Assembly: GCA_040222275.1 (NCBI GenBank)
Contig: JAVKDJ010000034.1
Span: forward strand, 85,416 to 149,415
Direction: 5' to 3'
DNA length: 64,000 nt
Source: CAXBNB01 sp040222275
GTDB taxonomy: Bacteria; Bacteroidota; Bacteroidia; Cytophagales; Cyclobacteriaceae
Part shown: piece by piece, positions 25,278-34,507 of the stretch
Layout: the number at the start of each line of letters is the position of its first letter
How positions within the stretch are numbered: position 1 is the first letter of the stretch
Made by a program: the position numbers and the translations under genes
Notes under the pieces: model-generated
Told to the model about the DNA's origin: nothing
Seen by the model: only the letters and a program-made list of their open reading frames with translations
Database searches by the model: none

Positions 25278-25952
25278 TCACCTCAATATCGTCCTGAAAG
25301 TCAGGTTCACCCTGGCCGACCTGGTTTTTTTGGTAGGTGGCAGCCTGTGCAACCAATTGGTCTGGGTGGGGCCTGTCATCATCAGTAGGCTACCCCTTTC
25401 AAGTACCAGGGACACGGGCAATTTGGTCCTTTTGTGTTTGAAAGAAAATTTCCTCTCAGCCCCGAAACTCAGCGAGGCGATTGCCCCGTTCTTTTTGAGG
25501 TCTTTTTCCCCATCGCTGTGCCAGGCCATCCCTTCATTACCGTTGTGGTATAGATTGAGCAGGCATGAATTGAAGGTCTCCCCGGAGTGTTGTTCAACCA
25601 ACTTTTTGAGCCTTAGCAATGAGTCGGTCCATGGCAGGGCGGTTTTTGTCGTATTTGAATAGGTATATTCGAAGGGTTCGCTGGCATACCATGCTACCTT
25701 TCTGCTTGTGGTCACATGCTTTCCAAAGATTACAGCTTCATCATTTTTCCACTCAATTGTTTGCAAAAGCTCATCGAGGTAGTGCTGTGCGCTTTGGATA
25801 TCCATAATTGCCCCATGGTAATAAACTTCACCGTCGTAGGGCAACAAGTTTGGCAAGGGTTCTGAATTAAATAAGTCCAACTTTCCACTGCTTATAATAT
25901 TTTCCCATACAATGTCCACATGGCCTGTAGTGATGCCTTGTGGCTTCCCCAT
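25278..25952 (-). CDS. alkB: AlkB-like 2-oxoglutarate/Fe(II) DNA dealkylase
   Basis: A dioxygenase expected to remove methyl groups from 1-methyladenine and 3-methylcytosine in DNA by oxidation. The metal site is in WHSDGEKDL (H-x-D) with the distal His in WLHRLPPT; the 2-oxoglutarate arginine is in RVNLTFR, and NSCLLNLYHNGNEGMAWH is the family core. The start is uncertain: ATG 25952 is the only upstream ATG, but homologues usually begin near LDLFN, which would suggest TTG 25880 or GTG 25919. Any of these overlaps the Ada-domain gene, so translation is probably coupled. It is the last gene of the five-gene repair operon. Confidence 0.9.
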   Translation of the reverse strand: MGKPQGITTGHVDIVWENIISSGKLDLFNSEPLPNLLPYDGEVYYHGAIMDIQSAQHYLDELLQTIEWKNDEAVIFGKHVTTSRKVAWYASEPFEYTYSNTTKTALPWTDSLLRLKKLVEQHSGETFNSCLLNLYHNGNEGMAWHSDGEKDLKKNGAIASLSFGAERKFSFKHKRTKLPVSLVLERGSLLMMTGPTQTNWLHRLPPTKKTRSARVNLTFRTILR

Positions 25953-26112
25953 CCGATGCAAAGAATACCCTGTTTTCCTTTTTCATTCTTTTACCTGACT
26001 TGCAGTTGAGCCTTCCATATATTTTCAGCCTGGCATTGCCAGCAAAATTAATTTCTCTTGCCCGTATTTTCTTTAAGAGCTCCGGGTTGCTAATTTCACA
26101 ATGCCTGACCAC
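25867..26112 (-). CDS. Stand-alone Ada zinc (methylphosphotriester) domain protein
   Basis: An 81-residue protein consisting mostly of the Ada metal-binding domain, which in E. coli Ada accepts methyl groups from DNA phosphotriesters. Seen: NARLKIYGRLNCKSGKRM, ENRVFFASDGEA and the pair CGHC. The first Cys (in NCKSG) and the CGHC pair align with three of the four zinc ligands. The fourth, four residues after the first Cys in E. coli, is Lys here. The start is GTG 26112, 3 bp after the upstream stop. With the HTH-Ogt gene in the same operon it would make a split Ada. Confidence 0.85.
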   Translation of the reverse strand: MVRHCEISNPELLKKIRAREINFAGNARLKIYGRLNCKSGKRMKKENRVFFASDGEATRHHYRPCGHCMGKYYKQWKVGLI

Positions 26113-26115
26113 CTT

Positions 26116-26827
26116 TCAATGCATTGCATCATGAAATATAACACCTAAAGTGTGACGCTCCCCACCACCGAGCTCACTCACACCATGCTTCATTTTGGCA
26201 CGATAGTACCCTTTCACACCTTTCACTGGCCTAAAATTAGTAGTGAAAATGAGCATATCGCCCTTCTTTGGCCTTAGGACAGAGGCTTTGGACTGTGCCC
26301 TTGGCACCTGCTCTGTCATAACAAAATCCCCACCAGTAAATTCTTTGTCTGGTTCATTTAAAAACACTGCTATTTGAAATGGAAAATAAACTTCCCCATA
26401 CAAGTCCTGATGCAATGTGTTGTAGCCTCCCTTTTCATATTTCAAGATCAGCGGTGTAGGATAGATCTGGTTGTTCTGATGGCATAGAGTATGCAATTCC
26501 GACAGGGTTCCGGGGAAGGTCGCGTCGATTTTCAAGACTTTCATCCAAAGGTTGGCAACCGGCACAAGATTGGGGTAGGCCACTTCCCTGATAGTTTGAA
26601 CTATATCAGGTAGAGGGTAGGTGAAATATTTATACTGCCCCAAACCAAAGCGGTGACGTTCCATCACTACCGTTTTTCGGTATAGGTTTTCCTTGGTATA
26701 GTCCTTGATCAACTGTACATTGCTCCTTTGACAGCAAATGTGAAACAATGGAAAAACCTTTGTTGTTTAGCCCGGCTGATACTACCGACCAGTTGATGTT
26801 GTGAATTTTTTCTTCAAGGATTTTCAC
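26116..26827 (-). pseudogene. 2OG-Fe(II) oxygenase gene with a frameshift
   Basis: The gene reads through two frames. From GTG 26827, MKILEEKIHNINWSVV...HLLSKEQC is the expected N-terminus; from about 26716 the other frame continues as QLIKDYTKENLYRKTVVM and runs to the stop at 26116. Joining them at the Cys codon 26717-26719 restores one continuous protein of about 235 residues. The oxygenase core is intact: LHQDLYG (H-x-D), MKHGVSE (His) and GERHTLG (Arg). The GTG start overlaps the preceding TGA (GTGA), so it sits inside the alkylation operon. It may be a true pseudogene, a sequencing error or a programmed shift; the slip site (TGTACAG) shows no known slippery motif. Confidence 0.82.
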
Positions 26828-27252
26828 TGTTCCACTATCCTTTTGATGGTTTGAAGCACCTCATTCCAGAACTCATCAGACCGCAATTTCTTCGCCTCTG
26901 TCGGAATGTTGTCTTCAGATACAGAAAGAATAGCATCCCCTGATCCATCGGCTATGCTGAATGTCCAGGTCCTGTAGTTTTCAGGCTCATCGGGCAATCC
27001 GTCAAAATGACTCCAGTGGGAATATTGCAACAATGACCCTGGAACCACTTTAAGTATGACACCCTTTTCCTCATGTTCGTTTCCGTTGAACTCTCCTTTA
27101 AAAGTAATTGGGCTTCCTTCCTCCCAGGAAGACCATACTTCTGCCCCATGAAAGTATTCTTTGGCAATTTCCTTGTTGACCAAAGCATCCCAAACCATAG
27201 CGGGGGACGCCTGAATCTTAATGGAGGATTTTGAATTATTATTTTCGTTCAT
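26824..27252 (-). CDS. SRPBCC (AHSA1-like) domain protein
   Basis: A 142-residue START-like/AHSA1 protein. Typical parts are IKIQASPAMVWDALVNKEIAKEYF at the N-terminus, WEEGSPITFKGEFNG in the middle and a C-terminal long helix SDEFWNEVLQTIKRIV. Such domains bind hydrophobic ligands; their role beside DNA repair genes is unknown. A GTG at 27264 is in frame, but ATG 27252 fits better. It lies 27 bp after the HTH-Ogt gene, and its stop overlaps the next start. Confidence 0.88.
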   Translation of the reverse strand: MNENNNSKSSIKIQASPAMVWDALVNKEIAKEYFHGAEVWSSWEEGSPITFKGEFNGNEHEEKGVILKVVPGSLLQYSHWSHFDGLPDEPENYRTWTFSIADGSGDAILSVSEDNIPTEAKKLRSDEFWNEVLQTIKRIVEQ

Positions 27253-27279
27253 TACGATTCCCACTTTCTGTGTTTTTTC

Positions 27280-28146
27280 TTAATATCGTGTTGAAGTTTC
27301 CGCCAATCCATTGATTTTTGCAGCTTCCCATCCTATTATGGCAGTTTTGCGCGTTGGGCCCCACATATAGCCGCCAAACGCACCGGTAGATTGAATGACG
27401 CGATGGCAAGGAATAAGAAAAGCTACAGGATTGCTACCAATAGCGGTACCTACGGCTCTGGATGCCGTTGGCTTGTTGATCTTTTGGGCAATTTGACCAT
27501 ACGTGGCTAGCCGTCCCATTGGTATTTTGAGCAGTGCTTCCCATACTTTCAGCTGAAAATCACTCGCTTTCAGGTGGAGTTTGATTTGGTTGATCTGGCT
27601 CCAATCCCCGCCATAAATTTGCAGGGCATTCTGCTGAAAAGTATCAGTTTCCTGTACAAATTCTGCGTTTGGAAAACGACCTGTAAGCTCTGCGAACGAG
27701 CGGTTTTTATCATCGGAATAGCCCATATAGCAAATCCCCTTTTCGGTAGAGGCTACAAGCATATTGCCAAACAAACTGGGCTGATAGCTGTAATTGATGC
27801 GAAGGTTGGCCCCTTTATTCTTAAATTCACCGGGTGTCATCCCTTCTATTTTTACGAACAAATCATGTAACCTTCCTGTGCCAGACAACCCTGTCTCGTA
27901 AGCCGCCTCAAACAGGGTGGTTTGTGTACTGCCCAACATGCGCTTAGCATGTTGAATGCTAATGTATTGTAGGAATTTTTTGGGACTAACCCCTGCCCAA
28001 TTGGTAAAAAGCCGCTGAAAATGAAATGGGCTCAGGTGAACCTTTTCGGCAACTTCTTCCAAAGTGGGTTGCTGCTTAAAATTTTGCTGTATGTACGATA
28101 TCGCTTCTGCTATTCGTTGGTAGTCGATCTGGCTTTGCTCACTCAT
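27280..28146 (-). CDS. AraC-HTH fused to O6-methylguanine-DNA methyltransferase (Ada without zinc domain)
   Basis: A 288-residue two-domain protein. Residues 1-105 are an AraC-type double HTH (IAEAISYIQQNFKQQPTLEEVAEKV; GMTPGEFKNKG). Residues about 115-285 are an Ogt methyltransferase, with the acceptor Cys in IPCHRVIQSTGAFGGY. It should repair O6-methylguanine and act as the operon's regulator. It lacks the N-terminal zinc domain of E. coli Ada, which is encoded separately three genes downstream. First gene of the operon 28146 to 25278; I see no convincing promoter or Ada box upstream. Confidence 0.92.
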   Translation of the reverse strand: MSEQSQIDYQRIAEAISYIQQNFKQQPTLEEVAEKVHLSPFHFQRLFTNWAGVSPKKFLQYISIQHAKRMLGSTQTTLFEAAYETGLSGTGRLHDLFVKIEGMTPGEFKNKGANLRINYSYQPSLFGNMLVASTEKGICYMGYSDDKNRSFAELTGRFPNAEFVQETDTFQQNALQIYGGDWSQINQIKLHLKASDFQLKVWEALLKIPMGRLATYGQIAQKINKPTASRAVGTAIGSNPVAFLIPCHRVIQSTGAFGGYMWGPTRKTAIIGWEAAKINGLAETSTRY

Positions 28147-28283
28147 AGTGGGTTCGTTTTTTTATGCTGTAAAAATAAAGCACCCTCTATTGTTGAAAAA
28201 TCCGAAACTTGCTCAACTGGATATAACTACTGGTGGGTACTAACACGGGAAAACAAACCGGACAAATCCTGATATAAACCCTT

Positions 28284-29174
28284 TTAATCATTTTTCACAT
28301 TGGTCACCTCCAGCGTACTGGTGGCAATCATGATGATCTGCTCGTATTTCGCAATTTCATTCAGCAACTTGGTGTATATGGCATCCTTGGTGCTCCGCCT
28401 TTTCTTGTAGTCCACAATATACCGAAGGGTAAAAGTGATCCAGTTTTCATCGAATTGCAGGGTGACCATGGGTTGCACCTGGGCGTTTTCCACTCTGTAT
28501 TTGTTGGCCAGGTTGTTCCATTGCGCTTCACTTTTGGAGGCATAATCTGCACAAAGTTCATTCAACACATCAGTAAAAACTTTACGGGCCAGGTTGTAAT
28601 CGCTCTCGGTACGAATCGGCACGGTAATCTCATCCCACAGAAAAGGATACTCAGCCGAGTAGTTGTGAATCTTTTCTTTGAACACAAAACTATTGGCCAG
28701 TGAAATGATACGGCCATTGTAGAGGTCGCCATTTACCCAATCGCCTACTTCCATGATGGTGGTGCTCATCACCCCTATGTCTATGATGTCGCCCTTTACA
28801 TCCCCAATTTTTACCCGCTGACCTACTCCCACAGTTCCGGCTATGAGTATATTTAGCCAACCCGCAATACTCACGATTACCTCCTGCAAGGCAAACGCAA
28901 TACCTGCACCTGCCACGCCCAGTGCCACACCAATATTGCCCAGTTTGTCGCTATAAACGAATAAACAGGCCGCCACAATGAGCAGATAACCTACCATGTT
29001 CACAGCTTTACGCGCACGGTACTTGTTGTCCACATCTTTGATGTTACGGTTCAGTTGTTTTTTGATCAGTGACACAACCAATAAAACGGCCAAAACAGCA
29101 ACCAACAAGATGGCTATCCTTTCCACAAAAGGCTGTTCCCACCAATCCAAGAGGGTAGAATCAATCCTTTCCAT
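28284..29174 (-). CDS. MscS-family mechanosensitive channel (short form)
   Basis: A 296-residue MscS protein: TM helices about 17-38, 55-75 and 78-110 with the pore segment GVALGVAGAGIAFALQEVI, then the beta domain (GVGQRVKIGDVKGDIIDIGVMSTTIMEVGDW) and a soluble C-terminal domain. The beta domain is of the kind with a longer insert (ISLANSFVFKEKIHNYSAEYPFLWDEI). Its ATG lies 14 bp inside the end of the larger upstream MscS gene, so the two are probably cotranslated. Confidence 0.93.
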   Translation of the reverse strand: MERIDSTLLDWWEQPFVERIAILLVAVLAVLLVVSLIKKQLNRNIKDVDNKYRARKAVNMVGYLLIVAACLFVYSDKLGNIGVALGVAGAGIAFALQEVIVSIAGWLNILIAGTVGVGQRVKIGDVKGDIIDIGVMSTTIMEVGDWVNGDLYNGRIISLANSFVFKEKIHNYSAEYPFLWDEITVPIRTESDYNLARKVFTDVLNELCADYASKSEAQWNNLANKYRVENAQVQPMVTLQFDENWITFTLRYIVDYKKRRSTKDAIYTKLLNEIAKYEQIIMIATSTLEVTNVKND

Positions 29175-31077
29175 CCTTGTGTATGTTTACATTGAAAGAA
29201 GGCACTTTATAGTCAGGTGGGAGGTAATCCGGTGGTATGGTCATTATATTGCCATCCCGGGCTGCCCTGTAGTGCGGCGACAGGATTTCCACACCGGCTT
29301 CATTAAAACCATCCTGAATGTTGGCGTAAAGATGGGAATATATCTTAGACCCCTTGCTTGCCTCCTCGGTATAAAGGTTGATCTGATAGCTCACATAAAA
29401 GTCGTCGAGGCTGGTTTGGAGTACAAACGGCTGAGGCTCCTCTTTGGCATATTCTGTCTTCTTAGCAGCCTCAATCAATATTTCATGCACCTTCCTCCAG
29501 GGCACATCATACCCAATCGTTACGGTGGCATGCAGAATGAGCCCAAGCTCTTTGGCACTGCTGCTGTAGTTGATCGTACTACCATTAAGAATGGCTGAGT
29601 TGGGTATGGTTATGTCTTCATTCTTGGTGGTGCGAACCCGGGTTACGAGCATGGATTTTTCCAACACATCACCTACCGTATCACCTATTTTCACACGGTC
29701 GCCAATCTTAAACGGCCTCATATAGGTAATGACCAAACCAGCTATCACATTACTAATAGCCGAAGAAGAGCCCAGCGAAAAAAGCACACCAAGAAATACG
29801 CTCACGCCTTGAAAAATTGGTGACTCACTTCCTGGCAAATAAGGGAAAATGACAATAAATGAAAAAGCATAAACTATAATCTTGACAATATTGAACGTAG
29901 GTGTCGCCCAGTCAGGATAAAAGCCAGGGAGCTGCAGTTTACCCGTTGCAATTTCCAGGGAAACAAATCTTAAAAATTGAACAAAATAATGAGTAACCAA
30001 CATAATCACTATGATCGTAAACAGCTCAGGTATATATCCAACCAATGCTATTCCGAATATCTTAAGTGGATCCAACACATAGCCAATTAGTGTAGAGGCA
30101 ATACCCTTGGTAGCCGGGAAAATGCTGAAAACAACAGGTAGAATGAGGTAAACTACAATGATGATGGCCAGCCATTTGGCCATATTGAGCATCCAGGTGA
30201 TCAGTTGCTCTTCACGTTCTACAGATAAAAACTCATAGTTTTTAAATTTCACTCCAGTAATGTACTTGCGCCCGCCAATGATGATCTTTTTGTTGAGCCA
30301 GGTAAATCCTTTGTCCATGTATTTGATACTAATACCAAATACTACCAAAGTCAGTATCAACAAGCCAATCCTCCTAAGGGTATGAAAAAGTCCTGAGCGC
30401 TCTTCATATTCGGCAACACTGCTCCTAATGGAGGCTGCATATTGCTCAGCCACTTCTTTTCTGCTTTTGTCCAGCCAGAAGGCATCCCGGTTGACGATAC
30501 TCATGATGATGATATCTTCATGCATGATGTCATGGCTTTCTTCCCCTTCATGGACACTGAGCAGCTCTGGTTTGAAAATATTCTCTTCTACCAACAGATC
30601 CAACTTCTGAACTATGCTGGATGCACGCTCACTTGGGCTAAAGGGTCCCAATTTGGAATATATATAAAATATGGTATCACCATACAGTATTACCGGCACC
30701 CCTTTAGTGTGCTCTCTAAGTGAATCTACCTGTGCCTTTACCTTGAGATCCCTGAGCTCCTGGGCATTTTTGAGGGAATCCAGCCGTTTTTCAAGTTCGA
30801 GTTTTTTCTTCCTGTCCCTTGTACGTAGGTTGGTGATTTGTTCCTGAAGCTGAACCTGCTGCAGACTATCCGCACGTCGAACTGAATCAGCCTCCCGTAA
30901 CAATAGTTTGGTTTGCTCCTGTTTAAGGTTCAGAAGGCTGTCCTGTTCTTCTGTTTTGAGGCTGTCCGGCTCAACAGTTTGTTCCTGGGCATACCCTGAT
31001 GTGAGGGTTACGAGAAATACGAGGCACACCAACCCGAAGCTGGCCATCCTTATTTTAGTTATGTTTTGTTGTTTCAT
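29161..31077 (-). CDS. MscS-family channel with long periplasmic coiled-coil N-domain
   Basis: A 638-residue protein. Residues 1-30 are a signal peptide (cleavage after GYAQ). About 35-125 is a highly charged coiled coil rich in Glu, Gln and Leu, and a periplasmic domain runs to about 215. Then come four to five TM helices and a canonical MscS core, with GVFLGVLFSLGSSSAISNVIAG (pore) and RVKIGDTVGDVLEKSMLVTRVRT. The build resembles a shortened KefA/MscK-type channel. Gene overlap with the following short MscS suggests joint expression. Confidence 0.93.
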   Translation of the reverse strand: MKQQNITKIRMASFGLVCLVFLVTLTSGYAQEQTVEPDSLKTEEQDSLLNLKQEQTKLLLREADSVRRADSLQQVQLQEQITNLRTRDRKKKLELEKRLDSLKNAQELRDLKVKAQVDSLREHTKGVPVILYGDTIFYIYSKLGPFSPSERASSIVQKLDLLVEENIFKPELLSVHEGEESHDIMHEDIIIMSIVNRDAFWLDKSRKEVAEQYAASIRSSVAEYEERSGLFHTLRRIGLLILTLVVFGISIKYMDKGFTWLNKKIIIGGRKYITGVKFKNYEFLSVEREEQLITWMLNMAKWLAIIIVVYLILPVVFSIFPATKGIASTLIGYVLDPLKIFGIALVGYIPELFTIIVIMLVTHYFVQFLRFVSLEIATGKLQLPGFYPDWATPTFNIVKIIVYAFSFIVIFPYLPGSESPIFQGVSVFLGVLFSLGSSSAISNVIAGLVITYMRPFKIGDRVKIGDTVGDVLEKSMLVTRVRTTKNEDITIPNSAILNGSTINYSSSAKELGLILHATVTIGYDVPWRKVHEILIEAAKKTEYAKEEPQPFVLQTSLDDFYVSYQINLYTEEASKGSKIYSHLYANIQDGFNEAGVEILSPHYRAARDGNIMTIPPDYLPPDYKVPSFNVNIHKDGKD

Positions 31078-31216
31078 TTTTGGGTAATCTTGAAATCCTT
31101 GCCGAAAATACTAAAGAAATATAATATTAGTGAAAATACTTTTTTTCCAGGAATTAGTAAAACGATGGGATATTTACGAAAAGTCGTACCGGTATTTTGG
31201 GGGTTCCATGGACTGC

Positions 31217-31834
31217 TTACTCACGGCTCATAGCAAGTCGTAAGCCAAGGGAAATAAAGACCAAACCAGTTACTTTATTAAAAATACGACCAACCCTGCC
31301 CCCGGATCGGACCAAAGTGGATAATCTGGAGGCATAATTAGCCAAAAGGAGGCCCCAGAGGGTTCCCGAGAAGGTAAATGTGACCCCCAGGATAAGAAAG
31401 GACACCATATGGTTTTGGTAATTTGGGTCTATGAACTGCGGAAGGAAAGCCAGGTAAAACAGTGCCACCTTAGGATTGAGTACGTTGGTAAGCACGGCCG
31501 ATAAAAATGTCCTGCCTTTTTGATTGGAGGCCACCACATTTCCAGGTTTTCCGTTGAATATGGCTTTTATACCCAAAAACATCAAATAACCGGCACCCAG
31601 GTATTTTACCAGATCAAATGCCAATGCTGATTCTGAAAGTATGGCTGAAAGACCCAGGGCGGCAAATGTTGTATGCACCAAAGACCCTGCCCCTATCCCC
31701 AGGGCCGCAAAAATACCTTCCTTTTTCCCGGATGAAATACTCTTTCCAAGGATATAAAAGGTGTCTGTTCCCGGCGTAAGGTTCAGCAATACACCAGCGA
31801 ATATGAAAGTCCAGAAATTTACAATACCAAACAT
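31217..31834 (-). CDS. LysE-family amino-acid/metabolite exporter
   Basis: A 205-residue protein with six hydrophobic segments and the LysE/RhtB signature LNLTPGTDTFYILGKSISSGKKEGIFAALGIGAG near the N-terminus, plus a second motif AVLTNVLNPKVALFYLAFLPQFI. These proteins export amino acids or homoserine lactones; the substrate is unknown. The frame is open upstream to 31888, but ATG 31834 gives a normal N-terminal helix. Confidence 0.92.
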   Translation of the reverse strand: MFGIVNFWTFIFAGVLLNLTPGTDTFYILGKSISSGKKEGIFAALGIGAGSLVHTTFAALGLSAILSESALAFDLVKYLGAGYLMFLGIKAIFNGKPGNVVASNQKGRTFLSAVLTNVLNPKVALFYLAFLPQFIDPNYQNHMVSFLILGVTFTFSGTLWGLLLANYASRLSTLVRSGGRVGRIFNKVTGLVFISLGLRLAMSRE

Positions 31835-31923
31835 GGTCTTTATAAAGTATCTAGCCGAGTACGTCAAAACCCAGCCAGGGGCTACCACTACTACAAATTT
31901 GACAGCTGGAGTAAGAGTACTGG

Positions 31924-32205
31924 TCAGCTATATTTACACAAATAGGAAGTCTGTCCGGTTGATTTCACTTTAAAAGAAGAACCGGCCATCACTTCAAAAG
32001 AATCACCGTTTCGATAGTTTTTCCAATCTGCTTCCCCTGCCAATTGAACATCCAGGCTACCTTCTATTACTATCATTTGTTCTTTGGACGAGGTATTGAA
32101 TTCATAATCCCCAGCCTCCATCACACCAATGGTGGATGTGCCACCATCTGTACTATAGCCCAGTGACTTCACTTTCCCTTCAAAATATTCGTTGCTATTT
32201 ATCAT
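31924..32205 (-). CDS. ppnP: Pyrimidine/purine nucleoside phosphorylase
   Basis: A 93-residue single-cupin protein of the PpnP (formerly DUF1255, YaiE) family, which phosphorolyses several nucleosides to base and ribose 1-phosphate. The family pattern is clear: YFEGKVKSLGY, TIGVMEAGDYEF, VIEGSLDVQL and SFEVMAGSSFKVK. Single gene with its own leader. Confidence 0.93.
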   Translation of the reverse strand: MINSNEYFEGKVKSLGYSTDGGTSTIGVMEAGDYEFNTSSKEQMIVIEGSLDVQLAGEADWKNYRNGDSFEVMAGSSFKVKSTGQTSYLCKYS

Positions 32206-32297
32206 TTTCTATTTTTTCGGCGAATATAATCCGTTTACTTCTTATATCTGAAATGAATTTTGGAAGTAGGGTGCAGCCACAATTGGAGTGCCCTATA

Positions 32298-34358
32298 CTA
32301 AAGCCCAAGCTCGCGTAGAAATGCCTCATTGTTTGGTTCACGGCCAAGAAATTCTTTTACCAACTCCAATTCGTCCTTTGAGCTTCCACTGGCCAATATG
32401 ATATCCCTGTAGCGCTTGCCTGTTGCTTTGTCCAGTATCCCGTTTTTCTCAAAAACTGAAAACATATCCTGGGCATACACTTTCGACCAAAGGTAACCGT
32501 AGTAGCTGGCCCCATAGCCATTGAGATGCCCAAAAGCCGCCTGAAAATGCGTGCCATCCACATAGGGGTAAAGCAAAATATCAGCCTGTAGTTTTTTCAA
32601 CACATCCGTAGTGGATTCACCGCCATTTGGGTCGTATTTGTCGTGCAGCATCATGTCGTAAGAACCATAAAACACCTGAGTGGACGCGCTGATTCCAGAC
32701 CCCACATTTTTGGCCGCCAACATCTTGTTGAACAGGTCTTCGGGCAGCACTTCCCTGCTTTCGTAGTGTTTGGCAAACAACTTCAGGGCATCATAATTCC
32801 AAACCCAATTTTCAAATATCTGTGAGGGGGCCTCCACGAAATCCCTGGACACGTTGGTACCCGACTGTGACAGCAGGTCGGCCGTAGTTACCATGTGGTG
32901 CAGCACATGGCCAAACTCATGGAAGAAGGTCTCTACCTGGTCGTGTGGCATCAATGCAGGTTTGTCGTCAGTGGGCCTGGGGAAATTACAAACCAGGCTG
33001 GCGGTAGGCACCTGATAGCCTTTTGTAGTCATTTTACCATTTTTGATGCCAAAACATGCGGCATGGTTGTACTTGTTTTCCCGGGGAAATAAATCGAGGT
33101 AAAACCTGCCTTTGAGCTTGCCATCTTTGATTACTTCAAACAACCTCACATCCGGATGCCATACAGAGGGATTGTCCACTTCCCTGTACTCCAGATCAAA
33201 AATCGTTTGGGTGATTTTGAATAGTCCCTGGATTACATCGTCCAGTGCGAAGTATTGTTTGACCAGTTCACCATCCAGTTGGTACTTTTCCTTTAGCAGT
33301 TTGTCAAAATAAAAGCTGGATTCCCATCCATTGATGATGCTGGCTTCCCCAGTGGCATCTTTTTTCACTTCCAGTAGCTCCTGATAATCTTTTTCAGCTT
33401 TTTGCCTGAGTTCCTGTTTCAGTTTATTTTCAAAGTCCCAAACCCGCTCCGGGGTACGCGCCATCCGGTCTTCCAACCTGTATTCCGCATAAGACCTGTA
33501 GCCCAATAGTTCGGCCATTTCTTTTCTTTTTTGGAGCAAACTTTCCAATACCTCAATATTCCCTGGCATGGCCCTGTTCATGTATTTCATGTAGAGGGCT
33601 TTTCTGGCCTGTTCGGATTTACTATACTTCATGAATGGCCTATATGATGGATAGCTCAGGTCCACATGATAGGTGCCATCTTCCTGCTTGTTCTCCTCTT
33701 TGTAATCTTCAGGCAGGCCGTTCATATCGGCTTCATCCACGATTAAGTAATCTTTATATGATGCAATATTCTTCGAAAACTGGTCGCCTATTTCAGACAG
33801 AGCATCGTTGATTTCCTGCAATTTTTTCCTGTCCTCCTTTTCCAATGCAAATCCATTCCTTTCGAATTCTTCCACGGTCTCTTGTACAAATTTGGCCTTG
33901 TAGCCTGTGAGTTTCCCTGCTTCTTCACTTTTGGAATAATCCTTCACTGCCCGGTACAGGTCTTCATTCAGCTGGATCTTGTTGATGTACTGTCCCAATA
34001 CCGTATTGGACTCCAGTGCATTGTTTCTTATGCTGGAATCGGGATGGGTATAAGACATTAGATAAATGGCAGATGCCACACCATCAAACCGGGCGTAAAG
34101 ATCGTCCAGGGCAAGCATGGTGTTGTCAAAAGTCCTGTCGTCCTGCTTAAGGGCGATCACATCTGCTATGGCCTTGTCGGTAATGTTTTGTATGGACTCT
34201 GTGGCTTCTGAAACGTCCAGCGGGTCAATTCCACCAAAATCGATAGGCTCATTAAATGTATTGTAGAAAGGGTTTTCAGTTGGGGTTTCTTGTTTTTGTT
34301 GTTGGGGCTCGCAAGCCAGGAAGGCGACTGCAACTGCCAGGGTCAATAATTGTTTCAT
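32298..34358 (-). CDS. M3-family metallopeptidase (peptidyl-dipeptidase Dcp-like), lipoprotein
   Basis: A 686-residue zinc peptidase of the thimet oligopeptidase/Dcp family. The zinc motif is HEFGH in FFHEFGHVLHHM, and the distal Glu region is RDFVEAPSQIFENWVW. The N-terminus is a lipoprotein signal (lipobox FLAC), so it acts in the periplasm or at the membrane. Length and the C-terminal YYGYLWSKVYAQDMF segment are normal for Dcp. Confidence 0.94.
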   Translation of the reverse strand: MKQLLTLAVAVAFLACEPQQQKQETPTENPFYNTFNEPIDFGGIDPLDVSEATESIQNITDKAIADVIALKQDDRTFDNTMLALDDLYARFDGVASAIYLMSYTHPDSSIRNNALESNTVLGQYINKIQLNEDLYRAVKDYSKSEEAGKLTGYKAKFVQETVEEFERNGFALEKEDRKKLQEINDALSEIGDQFSKNIASYKDYLIVDEADMNGLPEDYKEENKQEDGTYHVDLSYPSYRPFMKYSKSEQARKALYMKYMNRAMPGNIEVLESLLQKRKEMAELLGYRSYAEYRLEDRMARTPERVWDFENKLKQELRQKAEKDYQELLEVKKDATGEASIINGWESSFYFDKLLKEKYQLDGELVKQYFALDDVIQGLFKITQTIFDLEYREVDNPSVWHPDVRLFEVIKDGKLKGRFYLDLFPRENKYNHAACFGIKNGKMTTKGYQVPTASLVCNFPRPTDDKPALMPHDQVETFFHEFGHVLHHMVTTADLLSQSGTNVSRDFVEAPSQIFENWVWNYDALKLFAKHYESREVLPEDLFNKMLAAKNVGSGISASTQVFYGSYDMMLHDKYDPNGGESTTDVLKKLQADILLYPYVDGTHFQAAFGHLNGYGASYYGYLWSKVYAQDMFSVFEKNGILDKATGKRYRDIILASGSSKDELELVKEFLGREPNNEAFLRELGL

Positions 34359-34507
34359 GTTTCTTTTTAGGTTATCATTTTTGTCAGATCAAATGTAAGC
34401 ATTGGGATTAGCATTTGAATGAAAAATGTTTTGAACGGTCTGCTCAGTACCAAAGTGGTTGAGCAGGTTTTTTTAAGAAAAGGAATGAAACGTACGAAGC
34501 AAGTTCG

